64,000 nt of DNA from Neokomagataea tanensis (lineage in GTDB: Bacteria; Pseudomonadota; Alphaproteobacteria; Acetobacterales; Acetobacteraceae). The DNA is taken from assembly GCF_006542335.1 (NCBI RefSeq), contig NZ_CP032485.1, positions 281,501-345,500 on the forward strand. The letters are read 5' to 3'. Shown here piece after piece: positions 40,468 through 50,488 of this stretch. How positions within the stretch are numbered: position 1 is the stretch's first letter; every line of letters begins with the position of its first letter. The notes under the pieces are model-generated. The model was not told where the DNA came from, did not search any database, and saw nothing but the letters and a program-made list of their open reading frames with translations. The position numbers and the translations under genes were made by a program.

Positions 40468-41421
40468 ATGCCAGAGCAGACCGGCCCCCACTCTCCACGG
40501 AAGACATCCCTTTGGGGACGTCTTCCTTTTATGGGGCGGTTGCTCGTGTTTTTTTGGGCCGTCATACTACTTGGCTCCGCAGCAATTGCATTCGCGTTAA
40601 GCCACACAGCACCAACACCAGCTGCGCCTAAGTCCCTTGCAAAATTGCCTTTGAACCGTTCAACCCAACCACCACTCCCCCCGCCATCAGTCCCCTCTGA
40701 GCGCCACAGCCCGCAAATATCTCCGCTGGAAACCGCCCGACAAGAAAGGCGCATTCCGCTTTCTATTCTACTCGGCGGTTACGGTTACAGCTTGGAGCTT
40801 AGCCAAAAAACGCGGGAGCGCCTGCCTTCAGCCATTGCGTTTGGTGTATCTCCCTATCTCAACACATTGGCCAACATCACCACTGAAGCGCACACCGCAC
40901 AGCACGAACTTTACATGACCCTGCCCATGCGCAGCCTAGATGCTGAACATACGGACACAGGCGCACAAACTCTGGGAACGGGAGAAAGCCCAGCCCATGA
41001 AGAGCAAAAGCTGACATGGTGGTTAAACCGTACACACAACATCGCAGGTATGACCGATGTAACAAGTTACGGCTGCTCACAGACGGATAGCGCGTATCTA
41101 CAATCTCAAGAATTTCATGACATTGCACAAACCATAGCCCGCCACGGTCTGCTTTACCTGAGCGGACAAAAATTCCCCGCCCGGCCCATTAATGGAATGA
41201 CCGCAACGCTGTGCTTAAATGGTGACGCCAGTCCTGAAACACTTGCACAAAGTTACGCGGCTTTAGAGCAGACACTCTACCCCAGCGGGGCTATTCTGCT
41301 TGTCGTAACGCCATTAACACCTGCAGTTTTAGAAAGTCTGTCCCTATGGCTACAAAGCCCGGCGGCCTCTCACTTTCTTCTTATGCCCCCCTCCGCACTG
41401 GCAGACACGCCACCGCAATAA
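40468..41421 (+). CDS. divergent polysaccharide deacetylase family protein (YibQ-like)
   Basis: The 317-residue protein has one N-terminal membrane segment (about residues 25-44), a Pro-rich linker and a domain of the divergent polysaccharide deacetylase family (PF04748): IPLSILLGGYGYSLELSQK, ERLPSAIAFGVSPYLNTLA, HELYMTLPMRS and later GLLYLSGQKF. In the common members the first strand ends in a metal-binding Asp-Asp pair; here the same place reads Gly-Gly (near residue 100), so hydrolase activity is doubtful. It follows ctpA by 8 bases and belongs to the envelope run. Confidence 0.82.
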   Translation: MPEQTGPHSPRKTSLWGRLPFMGRLLVFFWAVILLGSAAIAFALSHTAPTPAAPKSLAKLPLNRSTQPPLPPPSVPSERHSPQISPLETARQERRIPLSILLGGYGYSLELSQKTRERLPSAIAFGVSPYLNTLANITTEAHTAQHELYMTLPMRSLDAEHTDTGAQTLGTGESPAHEEQKLTWWLNRTHNIAGMTDVTSYGCSQTDSAYLQSQEFHDIAQTIARHGLLYLSGQKFPARPINGMTATLCLNGDASPETLAQSYAALEQTLYPSGAILLVVTPLTPAVLESLSLWLQSPAASHFLLMPPSALADTPPQ

Positions 41422-41442
41422 GCTTTCCTCATGAGGGACATC

Positions 41443-41955
41443 ATGACTAATCACTCAGACCTTCCATATCGCCGCAATGTTGGCATCGCTCTTTTCAATG
41501 CAAAAGGCGAACTTTTCGTTGCGCAGCGCAGTGATTTACCCGGCGCTGTATGGCAATGCCCTCAAGGCGGGATCGACGATCAAGAAGACCCCGAGACTGC
41601 CGCCCTGCGTGAATTATGGGAAGAAACCGGCTGCAACAAGGCAACGCTGCTTGGTGCAAAAGAAGAATGGATCAGCTACGATTTACCCGCCGAGTTGATT
41701 GGTAAGGCCTTCAAAGGCCGGTATCGCGGCCAAACACAAAAATGGTTCGTATTTGGCTTTGACGGCACAGATGCGGACATCAAACTAGACCTCCACGACC
41801 CTGCTGAATTCAACGACTGGGCGTGGCTGCCCCCGCTCGAACTATTGGAGCGCAATCTGGGTTTTAAGGCAGAGCTTTATGAAAAACTGCTGCCAGAATT
41901 AGCCCGTATATTTCAGGACGCTTCAAGCAACTGGCTGCGTACCAAACGCGCGTAA
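41443..41955 (+). CDS. rppH: RNA pyrophosphohydrolase RppH
   Basis: RppH removes pyrophosphate from 5' triphosphate RNA and starts mRNA decay. The 170-residue Nudix protein begins LPYRRNVGIALFNAKGELFVAQR and has the Nudix box GGIDDQEDPETAALRELWEE-TG, with the WQCPQGG segment before it and KWFVFGFDG later. The ATG at 41443 is favoured because GAGGG lies 5 bases upstream; an ATG 12 bases earlier has no binding site. Its last 43 bases overlap the end of the convergent ABC exporter gene. Confidence 0.94.
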   Translation: MTNHSDLPYRRNVGIALFNAKGELFVAQRSDLPGAVWQCPQGGIDDQEDPETAALRELWEETGCNKATLLGAKEEWISYDLPAELIGKAFKGRYRGQTQKWFVFGFDGTDADIKLDLHDPAEFNDWAWLPPLELLERNLGFKAELYEKLLPELARIFQDASSNWLRTKRA

Positions 41956-43688
41956 AGGCCATCACGCCGGATGAGTTCGGCATGCTTACCCGTTTCCACA
42001 ACCTGCCCCTTTTCTAAAACGACAATCTTGTCGGCCGCTTGCACCGTCGAAAGACGGTGCGCAACGATCAGCGTCGTCCGGCCTGAACGCAGGGTGGCGA
42101 GCGCTTGCTGCACGCGGGCCTCACTGTCAGAATCGAGAGCACTTGTCGCTTCATCCAGCAACAAAACCCTCGGGTCCCGCAGCAAAGCCCGGGCAAGCGC
42201 AACACGCTGACGCTGCCCACCCGAGAGACGCTGCCCACCGGGGCCAACCCTTGTTTCTAATCCTTCGGGCAAATTATCAACGAAATCAATCGCCGCCATG
42301 CTGCATGCCCGTTCAACGTCTTCACGGGTTGCCGATGGACGTCCGACCCAAATATTCTCCAGCAAGGAGACGTCGAACAACGTTGTATCCTGACTGACGA
42401 AAGCAATTGAATCGCGCAGCGAAGCCAACGTCACATCCCGCAAATCTTCACCTTCAAGTGTGATTTTACCTGCGCTGACATCGTGCAAGCGCGGAATGAG
42501 AGACAGAGCCGTTGATTTACCGGCACCGCTCGGCCCAACCAAAGCAACGGTTTCCCCCGGCTCGACAGTAAAGGAAACACCGCGCAAGCCTTCACGCCCG
42601 TCCTCGTAACGATACGCCACGTCCGAGAAAGTCAGTCGCCCCCGCCCGGCAGGCACGACACCTGCGCCACTACGCTCCGCGACAGCTGGTGGTTCATCAA
42701 TGACGGCAAAACTACGCGCGAGCCCTGCAAGCCCCTCCTGCAAAGCCGTGTTTAAGGAGCCTAAAGCACGAATAGGCCGAGCGGCTGTGAGCAACGCTGT
42801 AATAAAGGCCGTGAAGTCCCCCAAGGTAGCGCCACCCATTGCCGCACGCCACCCTGCAAAACCCAGCACAACCGCCACTGCGGAACCCCCAAGCACTTCC
42901 AGCACTGGGTCTACTCGCGCGCGGCCCTTCGCTATGCGCAAAAATGCTAAATGCAGCAGCGATAAGGAATGATCAACGCGCTCCTGCTCGCGCTCCTCCA
43001 TACGATAAATACGCACTTGGCGCGCCAGAGCAAAACTCTCGTTTAACAGAGCGGACGTCGCACCGATCTGCTCCTGCATACCCCCGGAAGCACGGCGAAT
43101 ACGCTTACCTAATTTTTGGATAGGCACCACAGCGATAGGATACAAAACCAGCGCAATCAGGCTGAGCTCCCAATCAGCCCAAATCATGGCCGCAACCAAG
43201 CCAAAGACCGTAACGCCATCACCGAGTGCATTCACCGCGCGGACCATTGCCTCGCGAATAGAAATTGCATCGGTAGTAAAACGCGTAGCCCACTGCGCAG
43301 GCGCATCGCGCTCAATACGGGCGATGTCAGTGCGCAACGTATGCGCAAACATACGCGCTTGAAGCCCGCGAATAACCGTCAGAATCAGGCTTTGAACTGC
43401 TACCGTCTGGCCGTATTGGGAGGCTGCTTTCAGCCCTGTCACCAAAACCACAAGGGCTGGAACCTGATACAAAATTCTCGGATCGTGCGCCGCAAACATA
43501 TCCACGGCACGCTTAATGACCACCGGGTACAAAGCCGTAAGCCCCGCCATGAGAACCGTCAGCACAAGCACAGAGGCAATCTGCCGACCGTGGTGGCGCA
43601 TTTCATCGTACCAGATACGGCGAATAAGATGCTTGCTGTTTGTATCGAGAGCTGATTTTGCGTTCATGGCCACCGCTTTAGCAGGCAT
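41913..43688 (-). CDS. ABC exporter, permease-ATPase fusion (MsbA-like)
   Basis: The 591-residue half-transporter has six membrane helices (about residues 35-310) and a C-terminal ATPase with Walker A VGPSGAGKST (about 383-391), the Q loop FVSQDTTLFD, signature LSGGQRQRV and Walker B LLLDEATSALD, then the H loop VAHRLSTV. It resembles lipid A flippase MsbA and related exporters; the substrate is unproven. The start is ATG at 43688, 3 bases after the cca stop, or 43667. It is probably cotranscribed with DUF1285 and cca. Confidence 0.88.
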   Translation of the reverse strand: MPAKAVAMNAKSALDTNSKHLIRRIWYDEMRHHGRQIASVLVLTVLMAGLTALYPVVIKRAVDMFAAHDPRILYQVPALVVLVTGLKAASQYGQTVAVQSLILTVIRGLQARMFAHTLRTDIARIERDAPAQWATRFTTDAISIREAMVRAVNALGDGVTVFGLVAAMIWADWELSLIALVLYPIAVVPIQKLGKRIRRASGGMQEQIGATSALLNESFALARQVRIYRMEEREQERVDHSLSLLHLAFLRIAKGRARVDPVLEVLGGSAVAVVLGFAGWRAAMGGATLGDFTAFITALLTAARPIRALGSLNTALQEGLAGLARSFAVIDEPPAVAERSGAGVVPAGRGRLTFSDVAYRYEDGREGLRGVSFTVEPGETVALVGPSGAGKSTALSLIPRLHDVSAGKITLEGEDLRDVTLASLRDSIAFVSQDTTLFDVSLLENIWVGRPSATREDVERACSMAAIDFVDNLPEGLETRVGPGGQRLSGGQRQRVALARALLRDPRVLLLDEATSALDSDSEARVQQALATLRSGRTTLIVAHRLSTVQAADKIVVLEKGQVVETGKHAELIRRDGLYARLVRSQLLEAS

Positions 43689-43691
43689 TAC

Positions 43692-44936
43692 TCAAAGCAC
43701 GAAATTCCGCGTTGCTTCTGATTGTAAATAAGACAGACATTCTGCGCTGTCGGGTCTGCACCCTTGGGACAGCCACCAAACTTGCCCGGCCCTCAGCCAT
43801 GCCCCCATCGCAGGGCCCGGTTCAATTCCCGCCTGCCGCGCATCTTGGCCTGAAAGAGGGAAAACAGGTTGCGGCAATGCCGCCAAACGCTCCCTTAAAT
43901 TGTCCCAACTCTCTATTTTACCAACATTCTGCGCGGCCTGAATCAACCACGCCCGCCCTTGCAAAATGGCGCTATCCTGCAAAAAACGCGCCCGGCGCAA
44001 CGCATCGTCATCCATCTCCGGGCTAAGCTCGGGCTGCGATTCGTCCATACGCTTCAGGTACAATTTATCTGCGTTGGAAAACTTTAAGTTTTGGGCTAAC
44101 CCCTCTGCCTGTGCAGCAAAAAATGCCTTTAAGCGTAATAGGCCATTTGCTGGCGCACCCGTCCTCAACAATGCCTCCAAACGGGCAAGCCCCGACTGCA
44201 CATCAAAGGACGAAACATCAGGAATTCCGCATTCTGCCAGCACCCCCGCCTGAGCCATGATCTTCACAATGCGTAAGACATCAGGCCCGGCTAGGATTTT
44301 CAGCAATTCGGAAGCAATACGCTCAACCGACAAATTACCGACAAGCTGTGCACGCGCTTTAATAGCAGAAAGTGCTTCGTCATCCGCGTCTCCCGCGCCA
44401 TAGCGGGCCTCAAAGCGGAAAAACCGAAGAGAGCGCAACGCGTCTTCCTTGATCCTCTGGGCTGCATCCCCGACAAAACGCACGCGTTTCGCTATCAGGT
44501 CCTCTTGCCCGCCAAAATAATCATGCAGAATATCATGCTGATCGAGCGACATGGCGTTGATTGTAAAATCCCGCCGTGCAGCGTCTTCTGCCCAGTCAGA
44601 CGTCCATTCTACTATTGCGTGCCGACCGTCTGTCTCCGCATCCCGCCTCAAGGTCGTAATTTCATAAGGCGTATGCTGAATAACCGCTGTAACTGTCCCG
44701 TGCTCAAGCCCGGTAGGCACAGCGCGAATATCCGCCGCTTTTAAAAGGCCTAAAACACGTTCGGGTGGCTCAGGTGTTGCAAGGTCAAAATCGTGCAATG
44801 TTCTCCCGCAGAGCAAGTCCCTGACGCACCCTCCAACAAGGCGCGCCTCAGGCAAAACAGCCCAGATTTGGGCCAATCCTGCACAGCCGCCTGTTTCTCG
44901 CGGGAGTTTCTCTAATAAACCTGACACGTGCTTCAT
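43692..44936 (-). CDS. cca: CCA tRNA nucleotidyltransferase
   Basis: The enzyme adds or repairs the CCA end of tRNAs. The 414-residue class II protein shows GGCVRDLLCGRTLHDFDLATP (with the metal-binding DxD) at about residues 35-56, RRDFTINAMSLDQ, and LRSLRFFRFEARYG. The tRNA genes in this window already encode CCA, so it would mainly repair ends. It lies between DUF1285 and the ABC exporter on the same strand. Confidence 0.94.
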   Translation of the reverse strand: MKHVSGLLEKLPRETGGCAGLAQIWAVLPEARLVGGCVRDLLCGRTLHDFDLATPEPPERVLGLLKAADIRAVPTGLEHGTVTAVIQHTPYEITTLRRDAETDGRHAIVEWTSDWAEDAARRDFTINAMSLDQHDILHDYFGGQEDLIAKRVRFVGDAAQRIKEDALRSLRFFRFEARYGAGDADDEALSAIKARAQLVGNLSVERIASELLKILAGPDVLRIVKIMAQAGVLAECGIPDVSSFDVQSGLARLEALLRTGAPANGLLRLKAFFAAQAEGLAQNLKFSNADKLYLKRMDESQPELSPEMDDDALRRARFLQDSAILQGRAWLIQAAQNVGKIESWDNLRERLAALPQPVFPLSGQDARQAGIEPGPAMGAWLRAGQVWWLSQGCRPDSAECLSYLQSEATRNFVL

Positions 44937-44981
44937 GTCCTAGCCACTTACTCCAACCTTACAAAGCCGATTTGCTGACCG

Positions 44982-45584
44982 TTATACTGGGCGTGACAAT
45001 GGGAAAAAGTGGTCCCGGCTCCAAACCCCAAGACAAGGTTGGCCGTTAACGTGCCCCGGCACGGCCAGTGCAGCCAGCTCAAAGTAAACCGAGCGGCTTA
45101 TGCGCGCACGAATGGGGTGTTTGCCCTCCCCGTCCCGAACATGCAGATAAGGTACAGCCGCGCACTCGCTGTCCGGACGGTCCCAATCGCACATGATCGG
45201 GTGGTCTGCCCCAATGCAAATCAGTTCGTCCATATTCGTACGCATGCACAGTGTTTGCTGCCGCCCACAGCAGCCCTTGAAGTCCAGCTGCGTGACAATG
45301 AAGGGCGCGTCTTCGACTTCAATCAACCCCTCTTCCATAGGGTTGCGCAGCCAATAACGCCCCTCAGCATCGCGTACGAGCATGGACGAGAAAAGACACA
45401 ACATTGCCTTACGCTTCACTGGCGAGCCACGATAAACCCACGTGCCATCCCTGCGAATAACAAAAGGCAAACGCCTTGCCGTACAGGCCTGTGAATCAGC
45501 TGATGCTGTCTTGGACGCATGTTCCAACGTCATATGCTCTAACCCTGCGGCAACCGGACGCTCAAAACTGTCGTTACCAACCAA
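44982..45584 (-). CDS. DUF1285 domain protein
   Basis: The 200-residue protein fits DUF1285: IRRDGTWVYRGSPVKRKAMLCLFSSML at about residues 44-70, then YWLRNPMEEGLIEVEDAPFIV and the ISRSVYFELAAL segment. The function is unknown; in alphaproteobacteria the gene is usually close to cca and divergent from moxR, as here. The TTG at 45584 is supported by GGAGG 5-6 bases upstream. It shares a 94-bp region with the divergent moxR gene. Confidence 0.85.
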   Translation of the reverse strand: MVGNDSFERPVAAGLEHMTLEHASKTASADSQACTARRLPFVIRRDGTWVYRGSPVKRKAMLCLFSSMLVRDAEGRYWLRNPMEEGLIEVEDAPFIVTQLDFKGCCGRQQTLCMRTNMDELICIGADHPIMCDWDRPDSECAAVPYLHVRDGEGKHPIRARISRSVYFELAALAVPGHVNGQPCLGVWSRDHFFPLSRPV

Positions 45585-45678
45585 TTTTTCCTCCGATCAT
45601 CCCTAAAAAATTCCTTCTAATCCCAACTTGGGTGCAATCGAGCCTTGATGAAACCCCCACACCTGTCACACTAGCGGG

Positions 45679-46737
45679 ATGAGCGAACAAAACGATGCCA
45701 CTTCTGCGATGCACCCTGCCATGAATGCTTCCTCTCATACGCCCCCTACTGCGTCCTCCAGCGACATCACCCAACATGTCGAAACACTGGCGCCGCGCAT
45801 TGCGGCAGCGCAATCCGCAATCAGCGACATTGTTTTGGGCCAAGAAAAGGTCATTGAGCAGGTCCTGATCACAATCCTCTCTGGAGGTCACGCCCTTTTG
45901 ATGGGTGCCCCAGGCCTCGGCAAAACGCTTCTGGTCAACACCGCCTCTACAGTCCTAGGCCTGAATGCCAGCCGTATTCAGTTTACGCCAGACCTTATGC
46001 CGTCTGATATTACAGGCGCAGAAATTTTGGAGCAGGACGCAGAAGGGCGGCGTAGCTTTCGCTTTCTACCCGGTCCAATCTTTGGACAACTCGTTCTCGC
46101 TGACGAAATAAACCGCGCCAGTCCCCGCACTCAATCAGCCCTGCTACAAGCAATGGCCGAGCACTACATCACACAAGCTGGCAAAAATTACCCTTTACCC
46201 AAGCCTTTCCACGTTCTCGCCACCCAAAACCCGGTCGAACAAGAAGGCACTTACCCTTTGCCCGAAGCACAGCTAGACCGCTTCATGCTTCGTATTACGC
46301 TGGACTACCCACCACGCGACGCAGAACGCTTAATGCTCCTGCAAACAACTGGGGCCGTCCAAAAGCAGGCTGAACAGATTTTCACAATGAACGACCTCAT
46401 TTCCGCGCAGCAACTGGTACGCCAGTTACCCGTCGGGGACCGGATTGTGGACGCAATTCTTGCACTGATACGCAGCCTGCGGCCTGAAGACGCATCATCC
46501 TCACAAGCAACCCGTGACGCTATCACCTACGGCCCCGGCCCCCGCGCCGCACAAGCGCTTATGATTGCCACGCGCGCCCGCGCGCTACTGACTGGCCGCC
46601 TTTCCCCCAGCCTAGAAGACGTAGCAGCTTTAGCTGAACCGGTCTTGGCCCACCGTATCGGTCTTGATTTTAGCGCCAGAGCCCGTGGAGCGGATATCTC
46701 AGCACTGGTCCGCCAACAAATCGAAGCGGTCCTTTAA
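45679..46737 (+). CDS. MoxR family AAA+ ATPase
   Basis: MoxR ATPases act with VWA proteins as chaperone-like remodelling systems. The 352-residue protein has Walker A GAPGLGKT at about residues 76-83, LMPSDITGAEIL, Walker B LVLADEIN, RASPRTQSALLQAMAE, the sensor region HVLATQNPVEQEGTYPLPEAQLDRF and the C-terminal lid. The N-terminal 30 residues are low in complexity. It is the first gene of an operon with DUF58, DUF4159, VWA and perhaps ankyrin genes. Confidence 0.95.
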   Translation: MSEQNDATSAMHPAMNASSHTPPTASSSDITQHVETLAPRIAAAQSAISDIVLGQEKVIEQVLITILSGGHALLMGAPGLGKTLLVNTASTVLGLNASRIQFTPDLMPSDITGAEILEQDAEGRRSFRFLPGPIFGQLVLADEINRASPRTQSALLQAMAEHYITQAGKNYPLPKPFHVLATQNPVEQEGTYPLPEAQLDRFMLRITLDYPPRDAERLMLLQTTGAVQKQAEQIFTMNDLISAQQLVRQLPVGDRIVDAILALIRSLRPEDASSSQATRDAITYGPGPRAAQALMIATRARALLTGRLSPSLEDVAALAEPVLAHRIGLDFSARARGADISALVRQQIEAVL

Positions 46738-46762
46738 CTGTAAAGCCAGAAATTGAGCTATT

Positions 46763-47743
46763 GTGACGCCTCCAGCATTCTCCCGCTCGCATCGCGCATC
46801 TTTGCAGCAGCGCATCCGCCAATTACTGGGGATGCCTGCGCCGCAGAACGCAGAACAAAACGCTCCGCCAAGCACAGGCGCACATACGGCATATTCCAGC
46901 CCAAACACTAGCTTGGAGCCTCTCATCCTCGAGGCTTTAAGCTACGCAAACTCTCTGGATAATGGCGCTCATGGGCGTAGGCGGAGCGGAGCGGGAGATA
47001 ATTTCTGGCAATTTCGTCCTTACCACCCGGGCGAACCTGCTTTTGCTATCGATTGGCGTCAATCCGCTCGTAGCCCAGTAGAAAATACTTTCTGGGTCCG
47101 TGAGCGGGAACACGACACCCCCCATAGTCTTGCTGTCTGGTGTGACGGCTCCCCCTCTATGCAATGGGCATCACTCAACACACTTTCTACCAAAAATCGT
47201 CGTGCCCAGCTTTGCGCACTTACACTCGCGGCCGCTGCCCTGAAAGCGGGAGAGCGGATAATCCCGCTTGCCAGCGGTCATAGCAACCGCAGCTTAGCTG
47301 GCCACACCGCGCTACCACAGCTTGCCGCTGCTTTAAACGACACAACAGCTAACGCCTCACCACCCGATCTGAGCGGGCTGCCTCGCGGCGCATCTGCCCT
47401 CATCATCAGTGACTTTCTGTGGGAACAACAAGACTTCAAGCAATGGTGCAAAGAAAACGCCCATTTTGCAGGACGGCTGACTTTACTCTGTGTCCTTGAT
47501 CCCGCTGAACGCAACCTGCACGAGCGTGGACGGGTCCGCTTTGAAGGCTTGGAAGGCGGAACCCTTACTCTGCCCGCTCTAGAAAGTCTTGCCGCGTCCT
47601 ACGGCGATGCCATGAAGGCCCACCTTGCTGCACTGCACGAAGCCGCTACAGCTATTAACGCGCAGCTCATACATCATAGCACTGACCAAGATCCCCTCCC
47701 GACCCTTCTTGACCTGCATACCGCTCTCGGAGGCGCACGATGA
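46763..47743 (+). CDS. DUF58 domain protein
   Basis: The 326-residue protein has the DUF58 signature around YHPGEPAFAIDWRQSARS (about residues 87-104) and a VWA-like fold with VWCDGSPSMQWAS as a MIDAS-type loop (DGSPS). The DUF58 partner of MoxR is a standard arrangement; the two probably interact. It follows moxR by 25 bases and overlaps the next gene by 4 bases (ATGA). The function in cells of this group is not known. Confidence 0.9.
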   Translation: MTPPAFSRSHRASLQQRIRQLLGMPAPQNAEQNAPPSTGAHTAYSSPNTSLEPLILEALSYANSLDNGAHGRRRSGAGDNFWQFRPYHPGEPAFAIDWRQSARSPVENTFWVREREHDTPHSLAVWCDGSPSMQWASLNTLSTKNRRAQLCALTLAAAALKAGERIIPLASGHSNRSLAGHTALPQLAAALNDTTANASPPDLSGLPRGASALIISDFLWEQQDFKQWCKENAHFAGRLTLLCVLDPAERNLHERGRVRFEGLEGGTLTLPALESLAASYGDAMKAHLAALHEAATAINAQLIHHSTDQDPLPTLLDLHTALGGAR

Positions 47744-50488
47744 TCCTTCTTGCCCCCCTCCTGCTGCTCGGCCTGCTCACCCTTCCCGCGCTTTGGTGGT
47801 TTATTCGCGCAACCCCACCTGCACCGCGTACGCAACGCTTTCCATCCTTGCTCATTTTGCAGCGCCTGAGGCCTGAACGACAAGACGCTGCACGCTCCCC
47901 GTTATGGCTTCTTGTTTTGCGTGTCTGCGCCGCAGCTTGCATCATTTTAGGCCTCGCACGCCCGGTTTTACCCGGCCACCCCCTGCCCAACACGATACCG
48001 ACCTCGTCATAGTCCTCGACGATGGTTGGGCTGCCATCCCACACTGGGCCGCCCGCATCAACGCGGCAGAAGCTGCGGGCAATGCAGCTTTGCTCCACCA
48101 CCACCGTGTCACTTTACTAAGATCTGCCCCTAATAATGATGGTTTTTTACCTCAACCCGCACACCCCCAAACGGCGCAGGAACTTAGCGATATTTTGCAT
48201 CATATCCAGCCACGCCCTTGGTCGGTAGATCGCGTAGCCTTGAGCGAACGCCTGCATAACCTTGCCCCAAGCCCACATAATGTTTTGTTGATCTCAGACG
48301 GCATCGCCACCCTGCACGATGATACGCTGCGAAATGCGCTCTCTACCATCGCAACCCGGTCTGATCTGCGTTGGTCCGCATGTGATGTGGCGCGCCTCAG
48401 CATCCACAGCACGACCGATCATACGCAGCACGCCATTGCAGAAGTACCCGCCTCCTGCCCGCATGACCGCGTAACCCTCCGCGCGTTTGACGCACAAGGA
48501 GGAACACTAGCACAATTTACCTTATCGACTGGGGCCGACACATCTCTGCCTCTGGCCCCTGCCCTTCGCCACCAGCTCGATCATTTTTCGCTGAGCGGTG
48601 AGCACGGCGTCGCAGGATATTATGCTTTGGGAGATGCAGGGCACCGACGCCCCGTGGGCGTTTTACCAACCCCCGGCAGCAACACCCCCCTAACAGGCTC
48701 TGATTTTTTCTTGAATCAGGCCCTCGATACAGTCTCTGAACACCATGACGTCCCCAGCACAGCTTTGGGCAGCACACAAATTTCCGTTCTTGTTGCGACG
48801 GACGGCGCCCTTAGCGGCGATACCACGCGCGAACATGTTCTGAATTGGGTAAAACAGGGTGGAATGCTTATCCGCTTCGCAGGGCCCGGCCTTGCCGCGC
48901 AATCTTCAACGCCCCTACAGCAGTAGACCCTCTGGTCCCAGTACCGCTCATGAATGGCTTGCGCCAACTCGGTGGCCCCATGTCATGGGGCAAACCGCAA
49001 GAATTGGCAGATTTCTCGGCAACATCCCCCTTTAATGGCCTAACCATCCCTTCGGACGTTACCATAACCCGGCAAGTACTCGCCCAACCGACACCTGACT
49101 TGAACACACATGTCTGGGCTGCCTTAAAAGATGGAACACCACTCGTAACAGCCAACGCCTATGGCAATGGCGAAATTGTTTTGTTTCATATTACCGCTTC
49201 ACCGGATTGGTCCAACCTCCCGCTTTCCGGGCTTTTCCCATCAATGCTGGAGCGCCTTATCGCCCGCTCAGCAGGCATTTCAACAACGGAAAACGGTACA
49301 CTACCCCTGTGGCGCGCCTTCGATGCTCAAGCCAATCTGGTGCCCGCGCCTGCTGCCGCGCAAAGCCTGACATCTGCTGAATTTACCACCACCGCAGTAA
49401 GCGTCCGCCACCCTGCAGGACTATACGGACCGCCACATGGGACACACGCCCTCAATGTCGGAGATCATGCTTCCGCCTTAACGTCGGCAGTCTTTTTTGG
49501 CACCCCCATCACACCTGATGGCTTACGCGGGCAAACCAGCTTCGCTCCCTTTCTGTTCATCCTCGGCTTCTTACTCTTATTCGCCGACATGCTACTTTCT
49601 TTGAAACGGCGCGGCCTGATGTCTTTAAAACGCGTTATTCCGTCACTTTTGTGTTTGGCTCTGGTCCAAGCTTTCTCCGGGCAAATTCACGCCGCAGATC
49701 CCTCAACCAACCAACCGCCTGAGGGTGCTCTGCAGACACATCTGGCTTACGTCGAAACCGGCAATCCTTCGATTGATGACGTCTCACGCCGGGGGCTTCA
49801 AGGCCTGTCAGATTACGCCAGTACCAGAAGTTCTGCATTATTCGGCAGCCCTATAGGCGTCCATCCCGGCCAGGACGATTTAGCTTTTTATCCTTTGCTT
49901 TACTGGCCAATAACAACTGATATCCAAGCCGATGCAGACCGCACCAAAGCCCTGAATAGCTTTATGGAACATGGCGGCATTTTACTCATTGATGAGCTCG
50001 GTGCTGGCACAGATATTGACCCCGGCCACAGCACTGCCATCCGGGAAGCTTTGAAACGCGCTACGGACGGCCTCATGGTCCCCCCACTCGCCAAGCTGAC
50101 TGACCAGCACGTTCTGAGCCATACTTTTTACCTCATGCACGGAAATTACCCCGGCAGAATTGCAGGCCAACCTGTCTACGTTGCTCAGACGGGTGATGAG
50201 GCCAATGACGGTGTCTCGCCCGTTATCATTGGCAATGCAGGCTGGGCTTACGCTTGGGCAATCGATGATACAGGCGGCCACCCCTACGCCACTATTCCCG
50301 GCGGGGACGACCAACGCACAATCGCCTATCGCTTCGGTATGAATATGATCATCTACGCTCTTACAGGAAATTATAAGAGCGATCAGGCACACTACCCTGA
50401 AATGCTAAAGCGCCTGGGGAAAAGCGATGGATCCCCAGCCGCACAGGATGACACGTCTCAAGATACGGACGGAGATGACGCACCATGA
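47740..50488 (+). pseudogene. DUF4159/BatA-like membrane protein, interrupted by two frameshifts
   Basis: The intact form would be about 916 residues: N-terminal membrane anchor (MILLAPLLLLGLLTLPALWW, LLVLRVCAAACIILGLARP), a large VWA-like and glutamine-amidotransferase-like part, a second membrane region (about 49550-49610) and a C-terminal DUF4159 domain (YPLLYWPITTDIQADADRT..., GGILLIDELG). In this sequence the reading frame shifts by -1 twice: near 47979-47983 (CCCCC) and near 48912-48915 (CCCC). Restoring one C at each site joins three open frames into a single protein and matches family patterns on both sides (LVIVLDDGWAA; AVDPLVPVPL). The breaks may be recent mutations or base-calling errors. 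It overlaps DUF58 and the VWA gene by 4 bases. Confidence 0.82.

Noticed and set aside
47977..48925. Programmed -1 frameshifting in the DUF4159 gene
   Set aside because: Neither site is a standard slippery heptamer, the second would pair a proline tRNA with GCC, and two obligatory shifts in one gene would be very inefficient. A lost C at each site is simpler.
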